The notes beneath the pieces were generated by a model, which was given only the letters and a program-made list of their open reading frames with translations, searched no databases and was not told the origin of the DNA. A stretch of 64,000 nucleotides of DNA from Thermus oshimai DSM 12092 (GTDB lineage Bacteria; Deinococcota; Deinococci; Deinococcales; Thermaceae): positions 63,857-127,856 of the forward strand of contig NZ_KB890619.1 in NCBI RefSeq assembly GCF_000373145.1, in the 5' to 3' direction. Positions 7,404-17,842 of the stretch are shown in pieces. Position 1 is the first letter of the stretch. The number at the start of each line of letters is the position of its first letter. The position numbers and the translations under genes are program-made.

Positions 7404-8444
7404 CCTTCCCTCCCAAAAGGGCCCTAAGGGCCCGGGGCAGGTCCTCCCGGCCCCGCACCTCCGCCAGGGCCACCTCCTCCCGATCCCCCAGGCCGTCTTG
7501 GACCTCCTCCAGGAAGTGCCCCTGCCCGTAGGGCCCCTGCACCTGGGCGAAGCCGTAAAGGGCCAGGGAGGGGAGGAGCCGCCTTAAGACCTCCAGGGCC
7601 TTGGGGGTGTCCCCGTGCCAGTTCTCCCCGTCGGAGAAGTGGTAGAGGTAGCGGTTGTAGAAGGCCTCGGGGTAGCCTTTCAGGATCTCCTCCGCCAGAA
7701 GGAGGGCGCTGGAAAGCCGGGTCCCCCCGCCCTCCCGGGCGCGGAAGAACTCCTCCTCCGAGACCTCCCAGGCCTCGGCGTCGTGGAGGAGGTAGCGCCT
7801 TTCCAGCCTGGGGAAGTGGCGGCGGATCCAGAGGGTGATCCAGAAGGAGAGGGTCTTGACGAGCTTAAGCTCTTCCTCCCGCATGCTCCCCGAGACGTCT
7901 AAGGCGAAGAGGACCACCGCCTGGGCGTGGGGCCGGGGGCGCTTCTTGGGGGCCCGGTAGCGGAAGTCCTCGGGCTCGAGGCTGAGCCTGGGGCTTTCCG
8001 GGGCGTAGCTTCCGCTCATCAGGGTGCGCTTCAGGGCCTCCTTCAGGGTGCGGCGCACGTGGCGGAGGCCCCTGGGGCCTTTTCGGGCGATGGTGGTGTA
8101 GCGGAAGGCCTCCTCCGTCACCTCCCCCTCCCCTTTGGGCTTGAGCCTGGGGAGCCTCAGGGCCTCCCCCATGAGGTCCAAAAACTCCTCCAGCTCCAGC
8201 TCGGCCACCGGGATGTGCCCCCCCGCGCCCAAGGCCTCCTCCCCCGGGCCTCCCCCCAGGAGGCCTTCCCCCAAGGGGTCCCGGTAGACGATCTTGGGAA
8301 GCTCCAGCTGGGGCAGGGGGATGGAGACGATCCGCCCCTCCACCTCCCCGAAAAGCTCCTCCCGCGTCAGGAACTCCCGGGCCCGCTTCTTCACCTCCCC
8401 GCGGACGATCTCCTTGAAGCGCTCCAGGTCCCGCTCAATGGGCC

Positions 8445-8448
<4 letters not shown>
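7387..8448 (-). CDS. yhbH: YhbH/YeaH family (DUF444) protein
   Basis: A 353-residue member of the UPF0229/DUF444 family. The N-terminus ([12 protein letters not shown]...FLTREEL) and the VWA-like core ([12 protein letters not shown] near residue 180, then [14 protein letters not shown] and GGTRLSSAL) carry a MIDAS-like DxSGS metal site. The family is always found with PrkA kinase and SpoVR and is thought to act in the same stress or starvation pathway, though its activity is not known. Its ATG overlaps the prkA stop codon by 4 bp, and its own end overlaps spoVR, so the three are surely translated as one unit. Confidence 0.9.
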
Positions 8449-10457
<2,009 letters not shown>

Positions 10458-10501
10458 GGATAGCCCTCCTCCATACCCCCTTTGGGAATAGCTTCCCTCT
10501 C

Positions 10502-10507
10502 ATTTTA
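10502..10507 (-). promoter_or_regulatory. Possible -10 box for prkA
   Basis: TAAAAT on the minus strand, 44 nt before the prkA ATG. A weak ACATTC lies 17 nt upstream. It is the best promoter candidate in this short gap, but it is not strong. Confidence 0.35.
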
Positions 10508-10541
10508 GCAGGAGAGGAGGGAGGGAATGTGCCCTGGGGCG

Positions 10542-11093
10542 CTACGCCTGGCGGGCGATCTCGTAAAATCCGCGGGCGTTGTGGAGAAAGTGGGCCAAAA
10601 CCCCCGGGAGGAGGCTTCCCGAGAGGGCGTAGGCCAGACCGAACAGGACCCCCGCCACCCCGGTGTAAAGGGGGTAGGCCCAGGCCGCCCGGGGGGCGGG
10701 GTGGAAGAGGGCGAAGAGGAGGGCCTGGAGGAGGACCCCCCACCCCCCCACCCACCCCGAGAGGAGGCTTTGCAGGAAGCCCCGGAAGAAGACCTCCTCG
10801 CTCAAGGCGGAGAGGAGGGCCAGGAAGAGGAGGGCCATGGGCCCAAGCCCTGCCCGCCTTAGGGCGAGCCCCAGGGCCCGGTGGAGGGCCTCCGCCTCCT
10901 TAAAGGAGGCGGGGAAGAGGCGGCCGAAAAGGGCCTCCAGGCCGAAAAGGAGGAGGAAAAGCGCCCCCGCAAGCCCCAGGTCCACCCACGGGTCCTTGGG
11001 CCCCCAGGGGAAGCCCAGGAGGAGCATTCCCCCTCCCCCCAGGAGGAGAAGCCCCCCCTGCAGGAGGAGGAGGAAGGCCAGGGGCCCCTTCAA
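10542..11093 (-). CDS. CPBP family intramembrane glutamic endopeptidase
   Basis: A 183-residue membrane protein of the CPBP (Abi/CAAX-like) family. Motif 1 is SEEVFFRG with E99, E100 and R104. Motif 2 is the ALFH segment at 128-131, and a third conserved region is GVLAHFLHN near the C-terminus. These residues form the active site in the family. The natural substrate is unknown. The TTG start overlaps the end of the upstream Lrp-type gene by 4 bp. Confidence 0.85.
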   Translation of the reverse strand: MKGPLAFLLLLQGGLLLLGGGGMLLLGFPWGPKDPWVDLGLAGALFLLLFGLEALFGRLFPASFKEAEALHRALGLALRRAGLGPMALLFLALLSALSEEVFFRGFLQSLLSGWVGGWGVLLQALLFALFHPAPRAAWAYPLYTGVAGVLFGLAYALSGSLLPGVLAHFLHNARGFYEIARQA

Positions 11094-11368
11094 CCTTCCC
11101 CCAGGGCAAAGCCCTGGTCCAGGAGCTTCCTGGGGTAAGCCCGGAAGCCCAGGAGGGTTTCTGTGCGCTCCACCCCGTCCAGGCCCAGGATGCCCTGGGT
11201 GACCACCTGGTCCAGCTCCTCGAGGTCTTTAAGCCGGAGGAGGGCGATGAGGTCGTAGGGCCCGGTGACGGAGTACACCTCGGCCACCTGAGGGATCTCC
11301 GCGATGGCCTCCCCCAGGGCCCCTATCCTCTGGCCCTTAGCCCGGATGAGCACGAAGGCCGTGATCAC
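11090..11368 (-). CDS. Lrp/AsnC ligand-binding-domain protein (stand-alone RAM domain)
   Basis: A 92-residue protein consisting only of the Lrp/AsnC C-terminal ligand-binding (RAM) fold: alternating strands VITAFVLIRA, VAEVYSVTGPYDLIALL and VERTETLLGF. It has no DNA-binding helix-turn-helix. Such stand-alone domains form ring-shaped oligomers that bind amino acids. The start is set by GTG at 11368, with a CATAAT -10 box ending 6 nt before it and no ribosome site. The longer open frame upstream is only the complement of the phosphoesterase frame. It overlaps the CPBP gene by 4 bp. Confidence 0.82.
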   Translation of the reverse strand: MITAFVLIRAKGQRIGALGEAIAEIPQVAEVYSVTGPYDLIALLRLKDLEELDQVVTQGILGLDGVERTETLLGFRAYPRKLLDQGFALGEG

Positions 11369-11374
11369 GCCCCC

Positions 11375-11380
11375 ATTATG
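11375..11380 (-). promoter_or_regulatory. -10 box of leaderless Lrp-type gene
   Basis: CATAAT is followed by 6 nt (GGGGGC) and then GTG at 11368. It overlaps the last codons of the upstream metallophosphoesterase gene. Confidence 0.5.
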
Positions 11381-12062
11381 CGTCTTCCAGGATGAGCTTG
11401 GGCTGGAAGCCCAGGGCGTCCGCGGCCACCAGGTGGAGGGGGATGCCCCGGTAGGCCTGGGGGAGCCTCTCGGGGTCGGCCCCGTGCAGGTGGCCGTAGA
11501 CGATGGCCTGGGGGCCCGCCTCCGCCGCAAGCTCCAAAAGGGGCGAGGCCTCCCCCTTGGGTCCGAAGGGGGGGAAGTGGAAGGCCACCACCAGCTTCCT
11601 GTAGTCCTGCCCCTCCAAAGCCTTCAGGGAGAGCTTGAGCCTTTCCACCTCCCGGGCGAAGACGCGGGCCTCCTCCTCCGTCTCCGGGGGGTACTGCCAG
11701 CCCCGCGTTCCCGCCACCGCCACCCCCTCCAGCACCAGGGCGTCGTTCTGCAGGGCGTACATCCCCGGGGGGAGGACGGCCCTTAAGCGGCTGATGGAGG
11801 GCCACCAGTAGTCGTGGTTTCCTTTCAGGAGAACCTTTTTCCCGGGGAGGGCCGCGAGGTCCAAAAGGTCGGGGAGGGCCTCCCCTAGGCGCATGGCCCA
11901 GGAGATGTCCCCGGGGACGAGGACCAGATCCTCCGGGCCCACCACCCGCCGCCAGCCCCGGAAGAAGGCCTCGGGGTGCCCCGCCCAGGCCGGCCCAAAG
12001 ACGGTCATGGGCTTGGGGTGGAGCCGGGAGAGGTGGGGGTCGGCGATGGCGAAGACCCGCAT
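11376..12062 (-). CDS. Calcineurin-like metallophosphoesterase
   Basis: A 228-residue metallophosphoesterase. The five family motifs are present: AIADPHLSR at residues 5-13 (DxH), VPGDISW near 50 (GD), LKGNHDYWW near 80 (GNHD), VAFHFPPF (H) and YGHLHG near 190 (GHxH). These bind two metals. The family contains many uncharacterised phosphohydrolases of the YkuE/lipid A or nucleotide type; the substrate cannot be read from the sequence. The ATG is leaderless-like, 7 nt after TAACCT, and is divergent from recX. Confidence 0.9.
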   Translation of the reverse strand: MRVFAIADPHLSRLHPKPMTVFGPAWAGHPEAFFRGWRRVVGPEDLVLVPGDISWAMRLGEALPDLLDLAALPGKKVLLKGNHDYWWPSISRLRAVLPPGMYALQNDALVLEGVAVAGTRGWQYPPETEEEARVFAREVERLKLSLKALEGQDYRKLVVAFHFPPFGPKGEASPLLELAAEAGPQAIVYGHLHGADPERLPQAYRGIPLHLVAADALGFQPKLILEDA

Positions 12063-12065
12063 GGG

Positions 12066-12083
12066 CCTTAGGTTACCCTAAGG
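12066..12083. promoter_or_regulatory. Bidirectional promoter core between metallophosphoesterase gene and recX
   Basis: A perfect 7-4-7 palindrome, CCTTAGG-TTAC-CCTAAGG. It contains TAACCT reading left (12070-12075) and TACCCT reading right (12074-12079). Each box ends exactly 7 nt before an ATG (12062 leftward, 12087 rightward). Both genes lack a Shine-Dalgarno sequence. Confidence 0.5.
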
Positions 12084-12086
12084 GGG

Positions 12087-12512
12087 ATGGGGGCCTACCA
12101 GGAGGCCATGGCCTACGCCTTAAGGCTCCTTGCGGGGCGGGCCTACAGCGAAGGGCGCCTTAGGGAGAAGCTCTCCGCCCGCTTTCCAGAGGAGGCGGTG
12201 GCGGAGGTCCTGGAGCGCCTTAAGGCCATGGGCTACCTGGACGATAGGGCCTTCGCCCGCGCGTTTGTGGACACCCACCGCAAGTACGGGCCCTTGAAGC
12301 TCAAGGCCCTCCTCCTGGCCCGGGGGGTCCCCGAGGAGGTGGCGGAGGAGGCGGTGGGGGAGGCCTCCCTCGAGGACGCCCTAAAGGTCCTCCTCCGCTA
12401 CCCCCACCGGAAGGACAAGGCCAAGGCGGTGCGCTTCCTCCTGGGGCGGGGTTTCCCCTTGGGGGTGGCCCTCGAGGCCTACCGGCTTGCCCAGGAGGAG
12501 GAAAAGGGGTAA
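12087..12512 (+). CDS. recX: RecX regulatory protein
   Basis: A 141-residue RecX family protein, which binds RecA filaments and limits their activity. The usual three-helix repeats are visible: ALRLLAGRAYSEGRLREKL near the start, VLERLKAMGYLDDRAFARAFV near 40-60 and the YGPLKLKALLLARGV repeat. The start is the ATG 7 nt after a TACCCT box. recA is not in the window, so recX is unlinked from it here. An SRPBCC gene follows 9 bp later, with AAAAAGGGCCC before its ATG. Confidence 0.9.
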   Translation: MGAYQEAMAYALRLLAGRAYSEGRLREKLSARFPEEAVAEVLERLKAMGYLDDRAFARAFVDTHRKYGPLKLKALLLARGVPEEVAEEAVGEASLEDALKVLLRYPHRKDKAKAVRFLLGRGFPLGVALEAYRLAQEEEKG

Positions 12513-12521
12513 AAAGGGCCC

Positions 12522-12959
12522 ATGCCTGAGGTTCGCGCCGAACGCTTCATCCCCGCCCCCCCGGAGAAGGTCTACGCCCTGGCCAAGGACCTGGAGGGCC
12601 TCAAGCCCTACCTCAAGGAGGTGGAGACCCTTCGGGTCCTGGCCCAGGAGGGCCACCGCACCAAAAGCGAGTGGGTGGCGGTGGCCATGGGCAAGAAGGT
12701 GCGCTGGCTGGAGGAGGAGGAGTGGGACGACGCCGGGCTTAAGAACCGGTTCTGGTCCCCCGAGGGGGACTTTGACCGCTACGAGGGCACCTGGGCCTTC
12801 CTCCCCGAGGGGGAGGGCACCCGGGTGGTCCTCACCCTCACCTACGAGCTCACCATCCCCATCTTTGGGGGCCTGTTGCAGAAGCTGGTGCAGAAGCTCA
12901 TGCAGGAGAACATAGAAAGCCTGCTGAAGGGCCTGGAGGAGCGGGTTTTGGCCTCCTAA
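12522..12959 (+). CDS. SRPBCC (START-like, Coq10/cyclase type) family protein
   Basis: A 145-residue protein with the helix-grip START-like fold: RAERFIPAPPEKVYALAKDLEGLKPYL at the N-terminus, a central WLEEEEWDDAGLKNRFWSPEG strand region and a long amphipathic C-terminal helix. Such proteins bind hydrophobic ligands (quinone or polyketide type). The ligand is unknown. It lies just after recX and overlaps the convergent recO by 4 bp. Confidence 0.75.
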   Translation: MPEVRAERFIPAPPEKVYALAKDLEGLKPYLKEVETLRVLAQEGHRTKSEWVAVAMGKKVRWLEEEEWDDAGLKNRFWSPEGDFDRYEGTWAFLPEGEGTRVVLTLTYELTIPIFGGLLQKLVQKLMQENIESLLKGLEERVLAS

Positions 12960-13627
12960 CCCAAAAGGGCCCCCGCCTGCAGGGGGCCTAAAGCGGCCTC
13001 CGCGTGGGCCTTGAGGGCCAGGAAGAGCCTCTCCAAAGGGGCCTCCTCCAGGTGGCCCAACGCTTCCCCCCCGGGCAGGTGGAGGATGGCCCAGAGGGCC
13101 TCCACCCCCTTGGGGCCCAGGTAGACCCCTTCCGCCCCCAGCCGCCCCTCCTTCAGGCGCTCCCCCTCTCCCCGGAGGTCGGGGGCGAGCCCCCCCGCCT
13201 TCACCACCCGCCAGCCCGCCCAGACCAGGGGAAGGAGGGGGTTTTCGTGCTTGGCGATGCCCCTAAGGCCCGAAACGAAGACCGGCCAAACCCGCCCCGC
13301 CGCCTCGGGGGAGGCCAGGCGGTAGGCCAGCTCGGCGAGGAAGCCCGCCAGGAGGAAGCGCCGGGGTTCTTCCAGGCCGAAGAGCTTCCCCAAAAGCTCC
13401 GCCTGGGTGAGGAGGGGGAGGGCCTCCTCCTTGGCGTAGAGCTGGAAGCGCACGTGGTGGAAAAGGGAAAGCCGCCCCGAGCGCCCGGTGGGGCGGCTTC
13501 CCTTCTTGGCCAGGGCCTCGAGGCTCCCCCCCGGCGTCACGAAGCGCAGGAGGAGGTCGCCCTGGGGCAGGACCTTCCGCCCCACCACGATGCCCTCCTC
13601 CGTGCGGTAGGGTTGCCGCCGGTCCAC
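12956..13627 (-). CDS. recO: DNA repair protein RecO
   Basis: A 223-residue RecO. The N-terminal OB fold begins YRTEEGIVVGRKVLPQGDLLLRFVTPGG and continues with a basic stretch, AKKGSRPTGRSGRLSLF, typical of the family. The C-terminus is helical. RecO loads RecA with RecR in the RecFOR pathway. There is no cysteine, so the zinc finger found in some RecO proteins is absent. The start is GTG at 13627, 7 nt after a TACACT box. Confidence 0.88.
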   Translation of the reverse strand: MDRRQPYRTEEGIVVGRKVLPQGDLLLRFVTPGGSLEALAKKGSRPTGRSGRLSLFHHVRFQLYAKEEALPLLTQAELLGKLFGLEEPRRFLLAGFLAELAYRLASPEAAGRVWPVFVSGLRGIAKHENPLLPLVWAGWRVVKAGGLAPDLRGEGERLKEGRLGAEGVYLGPKGVEALWAILHLPGGEALGHLEEAPLERLFLALKAHAEAALGPLQAGALLG

Positions 13628-13634
13628 GGTTTTT

Positions 13635-13644
13635 AGTGTATCCT
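13635..13644. promoter_or_regulatory. Interlocked -10 boxes between recO and a small membrane-protein gene
   Basis: TACACT reads left (13635-13640), ending 7 nt before the recO GTG at 13627. TATCCT reads right (13639-13644), ending 6 nt before the ATG at 13651. The two boxes overlap by 2 bp. Confidence 0.5.
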
Positions 13645-13650
13645 TTCCTT

Positions 13651-13890
13651 ATGGAACGCACCCTGCGCGACATCCTGGAGTGGGTGGTCCTCGGCCTTCT
13701 GGTGGTGGTGGGGGTCCTCCTCTTCCTCTGGGTGGGGGGTTGGGTTTTCACCTTCTTGGGCAAGCTCCTCCTGGCCATCTCCGGCCTGATCTGGACCCTC
13801 CTCACCTACGTTGTGCCGGTTCTCATCATCGCCGCCATCGGCTACGGGGTGGTCTACCTCCTGCAAAGGCGCTCCTCCTCGGCCCAGTAG
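13651..13890 (+). CDS. Small two-helix membrane protein, unknown function
   Basis: A 79-residue protein with two strongly hydrophobic segments, about residues 10-32 and 38-65, a charged N-terminus (MERTLRDILEW) and a short polar tail (RRSSSAQ). I do not recognise a family. The start is the ATG at 13651, because the TATCCT box ends 6 nt before it; the frame is open 15 nt further upstream to a GTG, but that lies in the promoter. It stands alone between recO and a Tat-exported DsrE-like gene. Confidence 0.7.
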   Translation: MERTLRDILEWVVLGLLVVVGVLLFLWVGGWVFTFLGKLLLAISGLIWTLLTYVVPVLIIAAIGYGVVYLLQRRSSSAQ

Positions 13891-13900
13891 CGTACCCCCC

Positions 13901-13929
13901 TTGCGCGCTAGGCCCCTTGGCTGTACCCT
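13901..13929 (+). promoter_or_regulatory. Promoter of the Tat-exported DsrE-like gene
   Basis: -35 TTGCGC (13901-13906) and -10 TACCCT (13924-13929) with a 17-nt spacer. A ribosome site, AAGGGGGG, follows, and the GTG start is at 13950. Confidence 0.45.
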
Positions 13930-13949
13930 TGCCTTCTAAGGGGGGAAAA

Positions 13950-14462
13950 GTGAACGGGATCAGCCGCAGGTGGCTTCTTCGGGTGTCGGCGCTTCTCGGG
14001 GCTTCGTCCCTGCTCAGGGCCCAGGCCAACGAGCGGGTGGAGTACGCCCAATTCAAGAAGGAAACCCCGGTGGCCGTGGTCTACCACGCGGACTTTGGGG
14101 ACCCCACCCGCTTCGGCCAGATGCTCACCAACATCGCCAACCACCTTTCCGTCTACGACAACGACCCCTTCAAGATCCGCATCGTGGTGGTGGCCCACGG
14201 GGCCGGGGTACACCCCTTCTTGAAGGACCTGGAAGGAACCCCCTGGGCCAGCACCCAGTACGACCGGGAGGCCCTTTTCGGCCGCATCCGCCAGCTGGCC
14301 CAGCTGGGGGTGGAGTTCTACATCTGCGAGATCACCTTCACCCGCAACAACATCCCCAAGGACAAGCTCCGCCCGGACGATTTCATCAAGTGGGTGCCCT
14401 CGGGCGTGGGGGCTTTGGGGGAGTTCCAGAGCAAGGGCTACGCCTACATCAAGGTGGGCTAG
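13950..14462 (+). CDS. Tat-exported DsrE/DsrF-like family protein
   Basis: A 170-residue protein. The N-terminus has a twin-arginine signal (SRRWLLRVSALLGASSLLRAQA) with probable cleavage after about residue 26. The mature part fits the DsrE/F-like fold: VAVVYHADFGDPTRFGQMLTNIANHL, then DPFKIRIVVVAHGAGVHPFL and a region holding one cysteine (EFYICEITF). DsrE-like proteins carry sulfur on a cysteine, so a periplasmic sulfur carrier role is possible. That is inference, but it fits the sulfur enzymes elsewhere in the window. The start is GTG at 13950, after AAGGGGGG. The long frame upstream is not coding. Confidence 0.75.
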   Translation: MNGISRRWLLRVSALLGASSLLRAQANERVEYAQFKKETPVAVVYHADFGDPTRFGQMLTNIANHLSVYDNDPFKIRIVVVAHGAGVHPFLKDLEGTPWASTQYDREALFGRIRQLAQLGVEFYICEITFTRNNIPKDKLRPDDFIKWVPSGVGALGEFQSKGYAYIKVG

Positions 14463-14488
14463 CCTGAAGGCCCCCCGCGTGGGGTGCG

Positions 14489-14494
14489 TATAAT
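14489..14494 (+). promoter_or_regulatory. -10 box of leaderless ymdB-type gene
   Basis: Perfect TATAAT, then 6 nt (GCCCCC), then ATG at 14501. There is no Shine-Dalgarno sequence, so the mRNA should begin at or next to the A of ATG. Confidence 0.65.
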
Positions 14495-14500
14495 GCCCCC

Positions 14501-15259
14501 ATGCGGGTTCTTTTCATCGGCGACGTGATGGCCGAGCCCGGCCTCAGGGCCGTGGCCCTCCACCTGCCCGACATCCGGGCCCACTACGACCTGGTCATCG
14601 CCAACGGGGAGAACGCCGCCCGGGGAAAGGGCCTGGACAAAAGGGCTTACCGCCGCCTGAGGGAGGCGGGGGTGGACCTCGTCTCCTTAGGCAACCACGC
14701 CTGGGACCACAAGGAGGTCTACGAGCTTCTGGAAACGGAGCCCGTGGTGCGGGCCCTGAACTACCCGCCGGGCACCCCGGGGCGGGGGTGGTGGCGCCTC
14801 GAGGCGGGGGGTGAGAGCCTCCTCTTCGTCCAGGTCATGGGCCGGGTCTTCATGGACCCCCTGGACGACCCTTTTCGCGCCCTGGACCGCCTCCTTCTGG
14901 AGGAGCGGGCGGATTACGTCCTGGTGGAGGTCCACGCGGAGGCCACCAGCGAGAAGATGGCCCTGGCCCACTACCTGGACGGCCGGGTCTCCGCCGTGCT
15001 GGGCACCCACACCCACGTCCCCACCCTAGACGCGGGGCCCCTCCCCAAGGGCACCCTCTACCAGACCGACGTGGGCATGACCGGCACCTACCGCTCCATC
15101 ATCGGGGGGGAGGTGGAGACCTTCCTGGCCCGCTTCCTCACCGGCCGCCCCCAGCCCTTCCGCGCGGCGGAGGGGAAGGCCCGCTTCCACGCCACCGAGC
15201 TGGAGTTTTCGGGGGGGCGGCCCCTTTCCATCAGCCCCTACGTGTGGGAGGAGCCGTGA
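14501..15259 (+). CDS. ymdB: YmdB family metallophosphoesterase
   Basis: A 252-residue member of the YmdB/TIGR00282 family, 2',3'-cyclic-nucleotide phosphodiesterase-like enzymes. Motifs in order: [14 protein letters not shown] (GD), [13 protein letters not shown] (NGEN), [12 protein letters not shown] (GNHxxD), [11 protein letters not shown] (H) and GTHTHVPT (GTHTH). In Bacillus, YmdB affects biofilm and motility genes. The ATG is leaderless, 6 nt after TATAAT. The stop overlaps the ppc start (GTGA). Confidence 0.92.
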   Translation: MRVLFIGDVMAEPGLRAVALHLPDIRAHYDLVIANGENAARGKGLDKRAYRRLREAGVDLVSLGNHAWDHKEVYELLETEPVVRALNYPPGTPGRGWWRLEAGGESLLFVQVMGRVFMDPLDDPFRALDRLLLEERADYVLVEVHAEATSEKMALAHYLDGRVSAVLGTHTHVPTLDAGPLPKGTLYQTDVGMTGTYRSIIGGEVETFLARFLTGRPQPFRAAEGKARFHATELEFSGGRPLSISPYVWEEP

Positions 15260-17832
15260 GGGAAGACCCCTTTTCCCTCCTCAAGGAGGAGGTGGACCTC
15301 CTGGGCCGCCTCCTGGGGGAGGCCATCGGGAGGGTCTCGGGGGAGCGGTTTTTTGCCCTGGTGGAGGAGGTGCGCCTCCTCTCCAAGGCCCGCCGCCAGG
15401 GGGACGAGGGGGCGGGGGAGGCCCTTTTGGCCAAGGCGGGGGCCCTTTCCGTGGCCGAGGCGGAGGCTTTGGTGCGGGCCTTCACCCACTACTTCCACCT
15501 GGTGAACCTGGCGGAGGAGCGCCACCGGGTGCGGGTGAACCGCCTCCGGGCGGAGGCGGAAACCCCGGAGGCCCCAAGGCCCGAGGGGCCTTTGGCCTTA
15601 GCCCAGGCCCTGAAGGCCCGGGGGCTTTCCCTGGAGGAGGCGGAGGCCCATCTAAACCGCCTGGAGCTCCTCCTCACCTTCACCGCCCACCCCACGGAGA
15701 CCCGCCGCCGCACCCTGAGGCACCACCTGGAGAGGATCCAGGAGGTCCTGGAAAGGGGGGATAAGGAGGAGCTCAAGGCCCGGGTGGCCCTCCTCTACGC
15801 CACGGAGGAGGTGCGCAAGGCCCGGCCCTCGGTGGAGGACGAGATCAAGGGGGGGCTTTACTACCTGCCCACCACCCTCTGGAAGGCGGTGCCCCTCCTC
15901 CTAGAGCGCCTCGAGGCCGCCTTTGAGCGGGTCTACGGGAAAAGGCCCCGCCTGAAAAGCCCCGTGCGCTTCCGGAGCTGGATCGGGGGGGACCGGGACG
16001 GGAACCCCTTCGTGACCCCCGAGGTCACGGCCTTCGCCGCGGCCTACGCCCGGCGGGTGGCCAAGGAGCGCTACCTGGCGGAGCTCGAGGCCCTGGTGCG
16101 GGACCTCTCCCTCTCCGAGGCCCGCCTTCCCGCGCCCCGGGCGGTGCGGGAAGGGGGGGAGGGGGTGGAGCGCTTTCCCGGGGAGCCCTACCGGCGCTAC
16201 TTCGCCGCCCTGTACGGCAAGCTTGAGGGGGAGGCCCTTTCCGAAGAGGACTTTGCCCGGGCCCTCCTCCAGGCGGAACGGGGCCTGGAGGAGGCGGGCC
16301 TGGGGGAGGTGGCCCGGGTCTTCCTTAGGCCCCTTTCCGCCCGCCTCTCCGCCTTCGGCCTGGCCCTGGCCCCCCTGGACCTTAGGGAGGAGTCGGGGAA
16401 GCTCTTGGAGGCCGCGGCCGAGCTCCTCCGGCTTGGGGGGGTGCACCCGGACTTCCTGGGCCTTCCCGAGGAGGCCCAGGAGGCCCTCCTCACGGAGGAG
16501 CTCAAGACCCCGCGCCCCCTCCTCCCCGTGGGCCAGGCCCCGGAGGGGGAGGCCTTAAGGGTGGCCCTCGGGGCCCTAAGGGCCTGGCGGGACCGGGGGG
16601 CCCACGTGGTCTCCATGGCCCACGGGCCTAGGGATGTCCTCGCGGTCTTCCTCCTCGCCCGGGAGGTGGGGGACTACCGCCCAGGAAAACCCCTCCCCTA
16701 CGACGTGGCGCCCCTCTTTGAAACCCTGGAGGACCTAGGGCGGGCCCCCCAGGTCCTCCGCCGCCTCCTCCAGAACCCCGTCTTCCTGGCCCACGCCCGG
16801 GGGCGGGGCGGGGTGGAGGTGATGATCGGCTACTCCGACTCCAACAAGGACGCGGGCTTCCTGGCGGCCAACCTGGCGCTTTACCAGGCCCAGGAGGCCC
16901 TGGCGGCGGTGGGGGAAGAGGCGGGACTTAAGGTCCACTTCTTCCACGGCCGGGGCACCTCCACCGCGAGGGGCGGGGGCCCCGCGGGCCGGGCCATCGC
17001 CTCCTTGCCCCCACGGAGCGTGGGCCACCGCCTCCGCCTCACGGAGCAGGGGGAGGCCCTGGCGGACCGCTACGGGCATGTGGAGCTGGCCGTGCGCCAC
17101 CTGGAGCAGCTCCTCTACCACTTCGCCCTGGCCGCTTTGGCGGAGGGGGAAGACCCCAGGCCCTCCTGGCTCGAGGCCCTGGAGGAGGCCGCCGCCTTAA
17201 GCGTGGAGCGCTACCGGGCCCTCCTTCAGGCCGAGGGCTTTTTCCCCTTCTTCGAGCACCTCACCCCCATCCGGGAGATCGGGGAACTCCCCATCGCCAG
17301 CCGCCCCGTCTACCGCCACGGCCGGGTGCGGGACATCCGCGACCTCCGGGCCATCCCCTGGGTCATGGCCTGGACCCAGGTGCGGCTCCTCCTCCCCGGC
17401 TGGTACGGGCTTTCCGCCCTGGAAGGCCTGCCCCTTTCCCTCCTCCAGGAGATGTACCGGGGCTGGCCCTTCTTCGCCACCACCCTGGAGAGCGCGGCCA
17501 TGGCCCTGGCCAAGGCGGACCTGGGGGTGGCCCGGCTCTACTTAAGGCTCGTCCCCGAGCCCCTCCGGCCCCTGTTTGACCGGATCGCGGAGGAGTACCG
17601 GAAGACGGTGGCCCTTTTGGAGGCCGTCTTCCAGGCCCCCCTTCTCCACAACCAGAAGACCCTGGAGCGCCAGATCGCCCTACGGAACCCCTACGTGGAC
17701 CCCATCAACCTCCTGCAGGTGGAGCTCCTCCGCCGCTACCGCGCCCCCGGGGGCGCGGAGGACGAGGCCCTGAAAAAGGCCCTCCTCCTCTCCATCCTGG
17801 GGGTGGCGGCGGGCCTGAGGAACGCGGGGTAA
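15256..17832 (+). CDS. ppc: Phosphoenolpyruvate carboxylase
   Basis: An 858-residue PEP carboxylase, which makes oxaloacetate from PEP and bicarbonate to feed the TCA cycle. Signatures are [13 protein letters not shown] (catalytic His) near residue 140, [18 protein letters not shown] near 240, [13 protein letters not shown] near 525, [14 protein letters not shown] near 565 and the C-terminal LRNAG that contributes to the allosteric site. The length is usual for Thermus. I chose GTG at 15256, which overlaps the ymdB stop and is preceded by GGAGGAGCC, over an in-frame GTG 12 nt upstream. Confidence 0.96.
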   Translation: MREDPFSLLKEEVDLLGRLLGEAIGRVSGERFFALVEEVRLLSKARRQGDEGAGEALLAKAGALSVAEAEALVRAFTHYFHLVNLAEERHRVRVNRLRAEAETPEAPRPEGPLALAQALKARGLSLEEAEAHLNRLELLLTFTAHPTETRRRTLRHHLERIQEVLERGDKEELKARVALLYATEEVRKARPSVEDEIKGGLYYLPTTLWKAVPLLLERLEAAFERVYGKRPRLKSPVRFRSWIGGDRDGNPFVTPEVTAFAAAYARRVAKERYLAELEALVRDLSLSEARLPAPRAVREGGEGVERFPGEPYRRYFAALYGKLEGEALSEEDFARALLQAERGLEEAGLGEVARVFLRPLSARLSAFGLALAPLDLREESGKLLEAAAELLRLGGVHPDFLGLPEEAQEALLTEELKTPRPLLPVGQAPEGEALRVALGALRAWRDRGAHVVSMAHGPRDVLAVFLLAREVGDYRPGKPLPYDVAPLFETLEDLGRAPQVLRRLLQNPVFLAHARGRGGVEVMIGYSDSNKDAGFLAANLALYQAQEALAAVGEEAGLKVHFFHGRGTSTARGGGPAGRAIASLPPRSVGHRLRLTEQGEALADRYGHVELAVRHLEQLLYHFALAALAEGEDPRPSWLEALEEAAALSVERYRALLQAEGFFPFFEHLTPIREIGELPIASRPVYRHGRVRDIRDLRAIPWVMAWTQVRLLLPGWYGLSALEGLPLSLLQEMYRGWPFFATTLESAAMALAKADLGVARLYLRLVPEPLRPLFDRIAEEYRKTVALLEAVFQAPLLHNQKTLERQIALRNPYVDPINLLQVELLRRYRAPGGAEDEALKKALLLSILGVAAGLRNAG

Positions 17833-17835
17833 GAT
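17830..17835 (+). promoter_or_regulatory. -10 box of leaderless aroE
   Basis: TAAGAT, overlapping the ppc stop codon, then 7 nt (GGGGGGC) and ATG at 17843. Confidence 0.5.
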
Positions 17836-17842
17836 GGGGGGC

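Noticed and set aside
14464..14486. Terminator hairpin before ymdB (CCCC..GGGG)
   Set aside because: The stem is only four to five base pairs with a short loop and no T-run; it is too weak to call.
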